Positions 1 to 6,840 of a DNA stretch of 14,599 nucleotides are shown piece by piece (within the stretch, counting starts at the first letter, position 1; every line of letters begins with the position of its first letter). The notes under the pieces were generated by a model, which did no database searches, was not told the DNA's origin, and saw only the letters and a program-made list of their open reading frames with translations. Location: positions 1-14,599 of the forward strand of contig DYFG01000030.1 in the NCBI GenBank assembly GCA_020725315.1, written 5' to 3'. Both the position numbers and the translations under genes were made by a program. This stretch comes from Nitrosotalea sp. (lineage in GTDB: Archaea; Halobacteriota; Syntropharchaeia; Alkanophagales; Methanospirareceae).

Positions 1-626
1 CTACTTTCGCGTAGAATATCGATAAACTCGGCTTTGTTTCCTTTTAATCTCTCACCCACTACCGATATTTGATTATAAGGGATTTTTGCACTCCCGGCGC
101 TCGTAACTTCCTCACCTATTATTCTACGGTTGGCAAGTTGCAGGAATTTCTTAATGACTATCCGATAATCAGTTGGGATTTTATCCACTTTGACGAATAC
201 CTCAAAAGCCTCTTCGAACCTCTTGAAATATCTTTCCTCTAACTTCTCTAACCAATCCTTTTTTGCATTCAATCTTCTGTTCCATAACTCTTTATCTTCT
301 GGAGTTCTGAATCTTTTGGGAGGCTCTAAAGACAAAGGTCTTAACCCTTTATCGCTATCGATCCAGTGCATTTCTTCTTCCGAATCTAAAGCTTCTAAAG
401 CTTCTTCAAACCTGCTATGAAACTCAACCATTGTATTTTTCACATTTTCTAATCCCTCTTGGGATAATGTGGTAAAATAAACGGTAAGAATCTCGCTGGG
501 AGTGGTAGAAGGGTGGATAAAAAGATTGATTCGATATGAAGGATGGAATCTGAGATATAAAATTGTAAGATAAACAGCCAGTGTTTCCTCATCACTGCCC
601 ATGAGATCATCTATCGAAATGCTCAT
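1..626 (-). CDS. Partial unknown protein (N-terminal 208 residues, runs off left edge)
   Basis: An open frame on the minus strand begins with ATG at 626 (MSISIDDLMGSDEETLAVYL...) and stays open to the window edge with no stop, so the C-terminus lies outside. I do not recognise the family. The product is soluble-looking, with no signal peptide or membrane segment. The first ~60 residues read as an alternating helix/strand domain. Residues ~62-165 are rich in Glu, Lys, Arg and aromatics and look helical (for example ELWNRRLNAKKDWLEKLEERY). A small in-frame DNA tandem (GAAGCTTTA twice) encodes an EALEAL stretch. The ATG lies 18 bp after the stop of the SHOCT gene on the same strand, so the two are probably co-transcribed. 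The ribosome binding site is weak (AGAGAACGAG). The continuous frame and plausible composition make it a real gene, but its function is unknown. Confidence 0.7.
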   Translation of the reverse strand, partial: MSISIDDLMGSDEETLAVYLTILYLRFHPSYRINLFIHPSTTPSEILTVYFTTLSQEGLENVKNTMVEFHSRFEEALEALDSEEEMHWIDSDKGLRPLSLEPPKRFRTPEDKELWNRRLNAKKDWLEKLEERYFKRFEEAFEVFVKVDKIPTDYRIVIKKFLQLANRRIIGEEVTSAGSAKIPYNQISVVGERLKGNKAEFIDILRES

Positions 627-644
627 TTCTCGTTCTCTAAAGTC

Positions 645-884
645 TTATCTAAGCAGTTTCTTTTTCTGTTCATTAAATTCCTCATCTGTGAGTACTCCTT
701 GATCATGTAACTCTGCCAATTTTTTAAGTTCAACCGCTATTTCCTTCTGCATCGGTTCTTCCTTTGGCTTCTCCTTTGCTGCTCTAATTATAAACCTAAT
801 AGCAAGCAGGATCCCTGTTATTATAAGAATCGGAATACCAATAAGAATTAAAATTACGAGTAGAATTTCTGATGATCCAATCAA
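645..884 (-). CDS. Small SHOCT-domain membrane protein
   Basis: This 79-residue protein has two parts. Residues ~6-33 form one very hydrophobic helix (ILLVILILIGIPILIITGIL), predicted to anchor the protein in the membrane. Residues ~52-79 match the SHOCT (short C-terminal) motif: helix, then LAELHDQGVLTDEEFNEQKKKLL. SHOCT is a short helical hairpin of unknown role, often at the C-terminus of membrane proteins and thought to mediate oligomerisation. The start is TTG at 884: an in-frame TAG stands just upstream, no ATG is available, and GGGGGT lies about 10 nt before it. The unknown gene at 1-626 follows 18 bp downstream. A TATA-like element at 934-944 fits a promoter of its own. The domain call is firm; the biological role is not known. 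Confidence 0.8.
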   Translation of the reverse strand: MIGSSEILLVILILIGIPILIITGILLAIRFIIRAAKEKPKEEPMQKEIAVELKKLAELHDQGVLTDEEFNEQKKKLLR

Positions 885-933
885 AGCCTCTATTACCCCC
901 TATGTTTTACACCATATCTTTCTATATCACGGA

Positions 934-944
934 CACATATAAAA
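934..944 (-). promoter_or_regulatory. TATA-like promoter element for the SHOCT gene
   Basis: The minus strand reads TTTTATATGTG here. An archaeal start about 25 bp downstream would fall near 912-915 and give a leader of ~30 nt containing the GGGGGT site before the TTG start at 884. It sits in the 94-bp gap after the infB stop. Confidence 0.45.
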
Positions 945-978
945 CCTTCGATGCATATCCAAAACGCCCACATCTAAT

Positions 979-2766
979 TCACTCTGAATCAAACTGCCTT
1001 TTCCTCTTAATCTCCGCCAATTCCTCCAAGACTTCTTCTTCATCAGAGGACAGCATACCACTTACTGCTTTTAGTTCTTTCAGTTCCTCTTCACTGATAC
1101 GCGCATATAACACCTCATTCTCATGTATGTGCCGACCCACCGTTGGTTTTTTCAGGGCAATTGCCACTTGCATCCCCTGCTCGGCACGTTGTATACTCTC
1201 TCCTTTATCCTGTATCTCATTTATCGGTCCAATATTCGTCCCATCCGCTTTTATCAATTCCACACCCGTTTTTATCCTCCCGGAAAGAACTTCTATACCC
1301 ACAATAGCAGGCTTGCTCTGCCTGAATACACAACCTGGCAGTATCTTTATCTTGGCAGGAGTAGTCATCCGTTCCATGAGCTCCCGTTTCTCTTTCTCCT
1401 TCTCCTCTTTTACCCACTGCTCATAATCTTCGATCAATCGGTAAATAACATCGCTTATAAAAATTGGTATCCCGGCTTGCAACGCTGATTCCTTTGCGTC
1501 CGGGAGAATATCCACGTTAAAGCCTAAAACAACCCTGAAATAACGGTTCTTAACCGTAGTCGCATCGATCACATCCCTTTTGGATATATTCCCGACCTCT
1601 GCTTTTGTTATCTCCTCTATCCCTTCCTCCTTCAGCTCGAGCGTAAGTGCTTCCAGCGATCCGATGGTATCCGCCTTTATGATTATTCCTTCTGGACCTG
1701 TCTCCATCTTCAGCTCCTCGAGCTCGCTCTTCACCTCTTTCACCACGCTTTCAAGCTCCTCACCCTCTTTCACCACTCTCACCTGCGAACCGGGAAGAGC
1801 CGTGTCTATATTTGGAGCTACTATCTTCACACCAGAAGCGGCATTCACCGCTTTGACATGAAGAAATCTCTGTTCCATTCGTATCTCTTGCAAAACGCGT
1901 GGCTTTAACAACGCCTTCACCTTGGTCACTACTGGTTCCTCCTCGGTACTTCCTAAAACTATCGTATCACCCACGCGGAGCCTTCCATCATAGAGTATCA
2001 CGTCAATCGTGGTTCCGAGACCCTTTTCCTCTCTCTTCTCTAAGATCGTGCCGACACCCGCTTCTTCTAAATGTAGCTGCAAGGTTCGCTCAAAGAACTT
2101 CTGCGATAAGCCTATCAGCATGAGGAGCAGATCCGCAATACCCTCTCCGGTCTTCGCACTCACCGGCACGATACTCACATTCCTTGTGAAGTCTTTTATC
2201 CGGTCATACCGCTCAGCCGAGAAGCCTTTGTCGTAAAGGTCGCCGACGATCTCGTATATCCGCGCATCCACCTCCTTCCTCGCATAGTCCGGCTGGTCTT
2301 TATAATTAATAAAGAACGGATTCTTCTTTGAATTCCACCCTTTTATCCTGTCTATTTTGTTCAATGCGACGACAAAAGGAGTTTTTAATAATCGTAACAC
2401 ATTTAACGATTCGTAGGTCTGAGGCTGAAATCCCTCCATCACATCGACCACGAGAACCGCGACATCAGATAAAGCACTTCCTCTTTTCCTCAACGAGGCA
2501 AAGGCATGATGACCGGGAGTGTCAATGAACAGCAACCCGGGGACCTCTATCTCCGTCCAGTCACTTTTTAAGGGTTCACAAATCTTTTTTATCGTCGTAA
2601 TAGGAATTTCTGTTGCACCGATATGCTGTGTAACTCGACCTGCTTCCTTCTCTGCTATTGCTGTCCCCCTGATGGAATCAAGTAACGTGGTCTTCCCATG
2701 GTCTATATGTCCCAGAACAGAGATTATAGGGGTCCGTATTGCTCCTTCCGCCTCCATACCTTCCAC
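979..2766 (-). CDS. infB: Translation initiation factor aIF5B (aIF2-like GTPase)
   Basis: This is the archaeal/eukaryotic form of IF2, a cytoplasmic GTPase that promotes ribosomal subunit joining and initiator tRNA positioning. At 595 residues it has the usual archaeal length, with no long N-terminal extension and no intein. G motifs visible: G1 GHIDHGKT at residues 19-26, G3 DTPGHHAF, G4 NKID, and G5 SAKTGEG. After these come the two beta-barrel domains, the linking domain, and a charged C-terminal helix (SSDEEEVLEELAEIKRKR). The listed start is GTG at 2766 with GGAGG only 2-3 nt before it. ATG at 2757 (codon 4) is an alternative, has GGTGG 5 nt upstream, and may be the true start. It lies 22 bp behind dnaJ and is surely in the same transcript. 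Confidence 0.97.
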   Translation of the reverse strand: MEGMEAEGAIRTPIISVLGHIDHGKTTLLDSIRGTAIAEKEAGRVTQHIGATEIPITTIKKICEPLKSDWTEIEVPGLLFIDTPGHHAFASLRKRGSALSDVAVLVVDVMEGFQPQTYESLNVLRLLKTPFVVALNKIDRIKGWNSKKNPFFINYKDQPDYARKEVDARIYEIVGDLYDKGFSAERYDRIKDFTRNVSIVPVSAKTGEGIADLLLMLIGLSQKFFERTLQLHLEEAGVGTILEKREEKGLGTTIDVILYDGRLRVGDTIVLGSTEEEPVVTKVKALLKPRVLQEIRMEQRFLHVKAVNAASGVKIVAPNIDTALPGSQVRVVKEGEELESVVKEVKSELEELKMETGPEGIIIKADTIGSLEALTLELKEEGIEEITKAEVGNISKRDVIDATTVKNRYFRVVLGFNVDILPDAKESALQAGIPIFISDVIYRLIEDYEQWVKEEKEKEKRELMERMTTPAKIKILPGCVFRQSKPAIVGIEVLSGRIKTGVELIKADGTNIGPINEIQDKGESIQRAEQGMQVAIALKKPTVGRHIHENEVLYARISEEELKELKAVSGMLSSDEEEVLEELAEIKRKRQFDSE

Positions 2767-2788
2767 CGCCTCCTTTCATATATCTTAT

Positions 2789-4018
2789 CTACTTCTGTTT
2801 TTTGCTCCACCAGAAGAGACTTTTCTTTTGCCTCTCTTCCTCTTCCAGCTCTTGTTCCTCTTTATCAAATTCAACCAGCAATTCCTTCTGCCTCTTACTC
2901 AGCTTTGTTGGCGTTGCAACCTTCACTTTCACCAGCATGTTCCCTCTGCCATAACCGTTTAAATCCGGCATTCCCTTGTTTTTTAGCCGGAAAATAGTAC
3001 CTGATTGCGTGCTGGCAGGCATTTTTATTCGTGCGATGCTACCATCTATCGTCCTTACCTCTATCTCATCACCAAGTGCCGCTTGAGCAAAGCGAACAGG
3101 GACGTCACAAACGAGGTCATTCCCCGCTCTCTTAAAGAATTCATGCTCCCTCACGTGTATCATCACATACAAATCGCCTGGTGGTCCTTCTCTCTTCCCT
3201 GCTCCTCCCTCACCGGCAATCCTTAACCTGCTTCCGGTATCCACACCTGGTGGTATTCTCACTGAGAGTCTCTTATTCACCCTAATTTCCCCGCTTCCAT
3301 GACAATCCTCGCACGGCTTCTCTACCACGTTTCCTCTTCCTCCGCATCGCGGACAGGTGGATATAGAAATGAATTGAGCAAAGCCCTGTCGTTGCACTTT
3401 TCTTACCTCACCGGTTCCTCCACACGTAGAACAGGTCGTTAATCCACCTGAACTCGCACCTCTCCCCTTACAGGAGGGGCAGCTCTCCTCTTTAACAATG
3501 CTTATCTCTTTCTCCAGTCCTTTCGCTGCATCCTCGAGGTCTATCTCAAGGTCATACCTGATATCGCGCCCTCTTTCTGGTCTGTATCGTTCCTCTGCCC
3601 TGGTATATCCATATCCTCCCCTGCCGAAGAAATCAGCAAATGGGGAAAACCCTATATCCGCCCGACCACCTCTACCTCTGCCAAACCCAAGATCAACACC
3701 AAATAAATCACTGAATAGATCACCAAATATATCTTCTATATCGCCAAACCTTGTGAAATGAGACCAATCAAATCCTCCAGGACCAAAATCAACACCGCCA
3801 TGCCCAAATCGATCGTAATTTGCCCGCTTCGGCGGGTCTGATAACACTTCATAAGCCTCAGATACCTCTTTAAACTTCTCCTCCGCCTCTTTCGGGTTAT
3901 CTTTATTCAGATCGGGGTGATATTTTTTCGCTAATCTCCGATAAGCACGCTTTATCTCTTCCTTCGATGCTCCCCGTTCTACACCTAAAATAGTGTAGTA
4001 ATCTCTCTTCTCTGCCAA
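2789..4018 (-). CDS. dnaJ: Chaperone protein DnaJ (type I Hsp40)
   Basis: This is a co-chaperone that delivers unfolded clients to DnaK and stimulates its ATPase. Domains in order: J domain (residues ~5-70) with the essential HPD at 34-36; a long Gly/Phe-rich linker (~75-155); a zinc-binding region with all four CxxCxGxG repeats (CPSCKGRG, CSTCGGTG, CPRCGGRG, CEDCHGSG); then the two substrate-binding beta domains. At 409 residues it is slightly longer than usual because of a charged C-terminal tail (EEEERQKKSLFWWSKKQK). The start is TTG at 4018: the frame is stopped by TAG upstream, GGAGG lies 12 nt before it, and the resulting MAEKRDYYTILGV matches the family N-terminus. Unusually, neither grpE nor dnaK is next to it; infB follows at 22 bp. 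Confidence 0.96.
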   Translation of the reverse strand: MAEKRDYYTILGVERGASKEEIKRAYRRLAKKYHPDLNKDNPKEAEEKFKEVSEAYEVLSDPPKRANYDRFGHGGVDFGPGGFDWSHFTRFGDIEDIFGDLFSDLFGVDLGFGRGRGGRADIGFSPFADFFGRGGYGYTRAEERYRPERGRDIRYDLEIDLEDAAKGLEKEISIVKEESCPSCKGRGASSGGLTTCSTCGGTGEVRKVQRQGFAQFISISTCPRCGGRGNVVEKPCEDCHGSGEIRVNKRLSVRIPPGVDTGSRLRIAGEGGAGKREGPPGDLYVMIHVREHEFFKRAGNDLVCDVPVRFAQAALGDEIEVRTIDGSIARIKMPASTQSGTIFRLKNKGMPDLNGYGRGNMLVKVKVATPTKLSKRQKELLVEFDKEEQELEEEERQKKSLFWWSKKQK

Positions 4019-4030
4019 TTCAGACGTGCG

Positions 4031-4068
4031 CCTCCGCTATCTAAAGATTTCATCTTTTATGGTATAAA
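4031..4068 (-). promoter_or_regulatory. dnaJ-infB promoter (TATA) and ribosome binding site
   Basis: The minus strand carries AACTTTATACC, with TTTATA at 4068-4063, and then GGAGGCG at 4035-4029. A start 25 bp below the TATA would fall near 4040, giving a short leader of ~22 nt that begins just ahead of the Shine-Dalgarno. The spacing is what an archaeal TBP/TFB promoter needs. I see no CIRCE-like inverted repeat. Confidence 0.5.
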
Positions 4069-4152
4069 GTTTTTAACGCCGTATATGATTCACTTATTCA
4101 TTGCTTCTCTCCAGAAGAAATAAGCGGGTTGCCCTTGCCAGTGCCCTATACC

Positions 4153-4163
4153 TTTATATATAA
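4153..4163 (+). promoter_or_regulatory. TATA box for the winged-helix gene
   Basis: TTTATATATAA is a near-ideal archaeal TATA box. A start about 25 bp on (~4183) gives a leader of roughly 20 nt that includes AGGGTGA at 4194-4200. It is divergent from the dnaJ promoter; the two TATA elements are about 90 bp apart. Confidence 0.6.
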
Positions 4164-4201
4164 CCTCACCTTTTGTTTCATTTGTTCAGTGAAAGGGTGA
4201 A

Positions 4202-4675
4202 GTGGTGAAGGTGGCAATAAAGGTGCGGGTCGAGGTGACTGATGAAGGAGGAGTGAAATCCGCCATAGAGAAAGAGGGCGATTTACAGAGTGAGATGTCC
4301 AGACAGCTCACGATAAGGGACGTCTTACGGTTTTTAGAGGCACAGCTTTCTCCTCCCCCCGTTCGGAATCTTTATGATCCCGACGCCGAAGACCTCACGA
4401 TAAAGGAGAGATTGGCTTCCTTTTTACGCTATGACGAGAAGGCACCGAAGGATTGGTTCACTTCTTCACAGATTAAAAAAATCTATGAAGAGGAATACGA
4501 GGAGAATGTACGACTGAGCACGATATCAACCTATCTGGCGAGTATGCATTCAGATGGTATTTTAGAGCGAAAGGGGAGCAGAGCGAAGCGGCAATACCGG
4601 TCGGTTCCCACTGAAAGCACGGAAGCACCACGTGCCGTTAATATAGTACAAATAACCTCAAAAATTCAGCCTTAG
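4202..4675 (+). CDS. Winged-helix DNA-binding protein, putative transcription regulator
   Basis: This is a 157-residue protein I cannot place in a named family. Residues ~60-135 look like a winged helix-turn-helix: a helical lead-in (LTIKERLASFLRY), FTSSQIKKIYEEEY, a recognition-like helix RLSTISTYLASMHSDGILERKG, and a wing ending in RAKRQYRSV. This resembles the arrangement in archaeal regulators. The N-terminal ~25 residues (VAIKVRVEVTDEGGVKSAIE) could be a short beta extension. The start is uncertain: GTG codons at 4202, 4205 and 4211 are all in frame, and an AGGGTGA site ends at 4200, so 4205 or 4211 may be used. Its last 4 bp overlap the convergent UPF0200 gene. Being divergent from dnaJ, it could regulate itself and/or the chaperone operon; that is inference from position only. 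Confidence 0.75.
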   Translation: MVKVAIKVRVEVTDEGGVKSAIEKEGDLQSEMSRQLTIRDVLRFLEAQLSPPPVRNLYDPDAEDLTIKERLASFLRYDEKAPKDWFTSSQIKKIYEEEYEENVRLSTISTYLASMHSDGILERKGSRAKRQYRSVPTESTEAPRAVNIVQITSKIQP

Positions 4676-5247
4676 TGATCTAAAATTCTTTTTATCTCTT
4701 CTTTAAACTCCTCCAAAGACCCCTCATTCTTTACCACCTTATCAGCCTTTTTCATCGCTTCTCCCGTACCCCACCTCACCTCTCGTTCCTCTCGCTTCTC
4801 AAATCCCTCGATACTTAACAAATCGTCGCCCCTACCACGGGTTTTTATTCGCTCATACCTGAGGATAAGAGGTGCATCGATCCTAACAAGAACAAAATCA
4901 GTGCCAAATTCTTTTTTGAACGTTTCTACCTCTGCTATGCCTCTTATTCCATCAACCACGATAACCCTTTTTTTCGCTTTCTTTTCCTCTACGTCCTTGA
5001 TACTTTTTATAATCGGGATGCACCGTTTTGCAATCGCATCCATCCCTTCGCGTGCTCGCAGGTCGTTTGCAATTCTGCCTGCGTTTTCGTCGCTTAACGG
5101 AAGCCCTCGCCTTCTGAGCTCAGCCCTTATCACGTCACCCATCGTTATGACTGGAATGCCCATCTCCACCGCTACTGATGCCGCTTCGGTCTTCCCCGCC
5201 GCCGGTGCGCCGACAAATGCTAAAACCTGAGTCTCTCCATCAGCCAC
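4672..5247 (-). CDS. UPF0200-like P-loop nucleotide kinase-like protein
   Basis: This 191-residue soluble protein has a Walker A motif GAPAAGKT at residues 13-20 and the layout of small nucleoside/nucleotide kinases: an NMP-binding-like region (ITMGDVIRAELRRRGLPLSDENAGRIANDLR), a central strand RVIVVDGIRG, and a LID-like Arg-rich segment YERIKTRGRGDD. This matches the archaeal UPF0200 group, which resembles dephospho-CoA and adenylate kinases; its substrate is not established. The start is GTG at 5247, inside the last 28 bp of the DUF22-like gene upstream, so translation is probably coupled. Its stop codon overlaps that of the convergent winged-helix gene. It is the last gene of the minus-strand run that begins at 7887. 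Confidence 0.85.
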   Translation of the reverse strand: MADGETQVLAFVGAPAAGKTEAASVAVEMGIPVITMGDVIRAELRRRGLPLSDENAGRIANDLRAREGMDAIAKRCIPIIKSIKDVEEKKAKKRVIVVDGIRGIAEVETFKKEFGTDFVLVRIDAPLILRYERIKTRGRGDDLLSIEGFEKREEREVRWGTGEAMKKADKVVKNEGSLEEFKEEIKRILDH

Positions 5248-5666
5248 TTTTCCGCAGCTCCTCTTGCAAGTCTTCGTTCGATTGCAGCGTAAAATACGTT
5301 TGCAACACCGAGTAATTCACCTTCATTCACCACACCGTCGCATATTGGTTGAAAAATGACTTCATTAAGAACTCTCCGTTCCTCAACATTCTTCGGCTCC
5401 CCTACGGTTGCAAGCGACGCAACAATACCAAGCGCATGTCTCATTATGAGGCAGGGCAGGGCTATCGCCTTCGGAGGCACCTCTATCTCGTTTATCTTTA
5501 TGTTCACGAGCTCGTTTCTCTTCACCTCTTTATCCTCCTTTGCAATAACCATCTCCCATTCGCCATGCGGACCGACGGTGAAGCCGTAGCTGAACGCCTC
5601 TGTTTCTAGTTTCTCTCTTTCACCACCGATTTCATCCTTCCAGTAAACACATTTTATTTTTACCAT
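5220..5666 (-). CDS. DUF22-like archaeal protein
   Basis: This 148-residue protein has no signal or membrane segment. Residues ~28-130 have the features I associate with the archaeal DUF22 domain: YGFTVGPHGEWEMVIAKED near the start, a run of beta strands (LVNIKINEIEVPP), GIVASLATVGEP, and a closing FQPICDGVVNEGELLGVANVFY. The domain's function is unknown. The start is ATG at 5666; the ribosome binding site is not obvious. It sits 27 bp after the unknown 110-residue gene and overlaps the UPF0200 gene by 28 bp, which suggests those two products are made together. The family call is from memory of the motif pattern and should be treated as moderate; an unrelated beta-sandwich protein is the alternative. 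Confidence 0.75.
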   Translation of the reverse strand: MVKIKCVYWKDEIGGEREKLETEAFSYGFTVGPHGEWEMVIAKEDKEVKRNELVNIKINEIEVPPKAIALPCLIMRHALGIVASLATVGEPKNVEERRVLNEVIFQPICDGVVNEGELLGVANVFYAAIERRLARGAAEKWLMERLRF

Positions 5667-5693
5667 GTTCTTTGATTATACAATAACCACTTT

Positions 5694-6026
5694 TTAAGTT
5701 TCCCTCGTGACCTTCTCTAACTGGTCGTCCCAATATCTATCCACAATTTTTGATTCCTCTGAATCCTCGAATACCGCTTCATTTTCTTCAAATTTGGAGA
5801 TTGAACCGATGTAAAGCCAGGTAACACTCTGCCATTCGTTTTCGGTCAACCCACGGCCAATAGCCTCTTCGATAATCCCCCTCTTCAGAACAAGTCTTTT
5901 ATCTCCCCGTATCCGTATCATCATCCCGAAACAGGTGTAAGTTGCATTGTTATTCTTATTATCGCTGCAAACTGCTTCTGCAACGAGCATGTTTGCGGGA
6001 ACAGCCTCAAGAAAAACGCTTACCAT
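5694..6026 (-). CDS. Conserved-looking small protein of unknown function (110 aa)
   Basis: I do not recognise this product. It is acidic and soluble-looking, begins MVSVFLEAVPANMLVAEAVC, and contains a Cys pair well apart (C20, C32). It has a segment FGMMIRIRGDKRLVLKRGIIEEAIGRGL that could be strand-strand-helix, and ends in an acidic tail. The ATG at 6026 is well supported: AGGAGGAGT lies about 9 nt upstream, embedded in the last codons of the radical SAM gene, whose stop is only 6 bp away. That tight junction argues for a real, co-translated gene between the radical SAM enzyme and the DUF22-like protein. Confidence 0.75.
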   Translation of the reverse strand: MVSVFLEAVPANMLVAEAVCSDNKNNNATYTCFGMMIRIRGDKRLVLKRGIIEEAIGRGLTENEWQSVTWLYIGSISKFEENEAVFEDSEESKIVDRYWDDQLEKVTRET

Positions 6027-6032
6027 TGTAAC

Positions 6033-6797
6033 TTAACTCCTCCTATAAATCACCTCTTCGCCATCTTCCCTGGTTCTGATCCTGACTTCTTTAAGATCCG
6101 CGGCATGGTATGCATCTGCTGCGAGTTCTTTCAGCTCCTCATGGCTGAACATATCATCCTCCTTTATCGCTTTATCAGGAACGTGTTCAGCTCTCCCCTG
6201 TTGTATGACATACGGGCAGCCTGCAGCACCCGCCTCCTCGATATCTTTTGCTATGCGCTTCACTTCCTCAGAACCGACCAGATTTTTGAATACCGTCGTT
6301 ACCAGTTCGAGGTCTATGTTCTTTGGAGCATGGATACAAGCATCGAGCGTATTTTTTACTCTTCCTGCTACCCCGGCGACCTTTGTTAGGCTCTCGTATA
6401 ATCGTTCATCTGATAGGGGCGCCTTGAGATCGAGGAGGATTTTGTCAATCAGGTTCCGTTTGAGTGTCGATTTGATAATATCTGAATAAAACCCATTTGT
6501 CTGCACGGCAACGAAGAGCGAGTGCTTTTTTGCACCGTGTGCGATTGCTTCTACTGCGTGGGGTTGCATGAAAGGTTCACCACCGGAGAGAACCACCGCA
6601 TCTATGAAAGCCTCGTTTTTTATTAACTCCTCTTCTAGCTCTTTCATCTCGACGTAGTGAGTGCCCTCTAACAGGTTATAATTCTGGCAATACATGCACC
6701 GGAGCGGGCAACCTCTCAGAAATATGACCATCGCTGCTTTTCCTCGCCAGTCTATGGTAGAAAAGGGAACGATGCCACCGAGGTTTATCTTTATCAT
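6033..6797 (-). CDS. Radical SAM protein, anaerobic RNR-activating (NrdG2)-like
   Basis: This is a 254-residue radical SAM enzyme. With the start used here the 4Fe-4S motif is C30-PLR-C34-MY-C37 (CxxxCxxC), followed by VVLSGGEPFMQP (the GGE motif that helps bind SAM), VAVQTNGFYSD, and KILLDLKAPLSDERLYESL. N-terminal GGIVPFSTIDWRGKAAMVIFLRGC is typical of the NrdG2 group of anaerobic ribonucleotide reductase activating-protein homologues. No nrdD is nearby, so the true target is unknown. The frame is open to 6866, but that extension overlaps the M42 gene and a repeat. The ATG at 6797 has AAGGTTGA just before it and gives the family-like N-terminus MIKINLGGIVPFSTIDWRG. It lies 43 bp after the M42 gene. 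Confidence 0.88.
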   Translation of the reverse strand: MIKINLGGIVPFSTIDWRGKAAMVIFLRGCPLRCMYCQNYNLLEGTHYVEMKELEEELIKNEAFIDAVVLSGGEPFMQPHAVEAIAHGAKKHSLFVAVQTNGFYSDIIKSTLKRNLIDKILLDLKAPLSDERLYESLTKVAGVAGRVKNTLDACIHAPKNIDLELVTTVFKNLVGSEEVKRIAKDIEEAGAAGCPYVIQQGRAEHVPDKAIKEDDMFSHEELKELAADAYHAADLKEVRIRTREDGEEVIYRRS

Positions 6798-6808
6798 CTT
6801 CAACCTTA

Positions 6809-6840
6809 TTTTTGGTAAAGCTTTTTGCTTGCAAAAAGGT
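6809..6840 (+). repeat. 32-bp dispersed repeat, copy A, with perfect 8-bp hairpin
   Basis: The sequence TTTTTGGTAAAGC followed by TTTTTGCTTGCAAAAAGGT starts right after the M42 stop codon (minus strand) and fills most of the gap to the radical SAM gene. It matches 8558-8589 at 30 of 32 positions. Its core CTTTTTGC-TT-GCAAAAAG is a perfect inverted repeat. It might be a transcript-processing or termination hairpin, or a small dispersed element. Confidence 0.75.

Noticed and set aside
872..1426. Long plus-strand open frame (184 codons) over the infB 3' end
   Set aside because: It is antisense to a certain infB frame, is Ser/Phe-rich as expected of a reverse-frame shadow, and has no ribosome binding site.
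4019..4201. Box C/D guide RNA in the dnaJ divergent gap
   Set aside because: A GATGAAA string on the minus strand resembles a C box, but no CUGA D box lies at a suitable distance.
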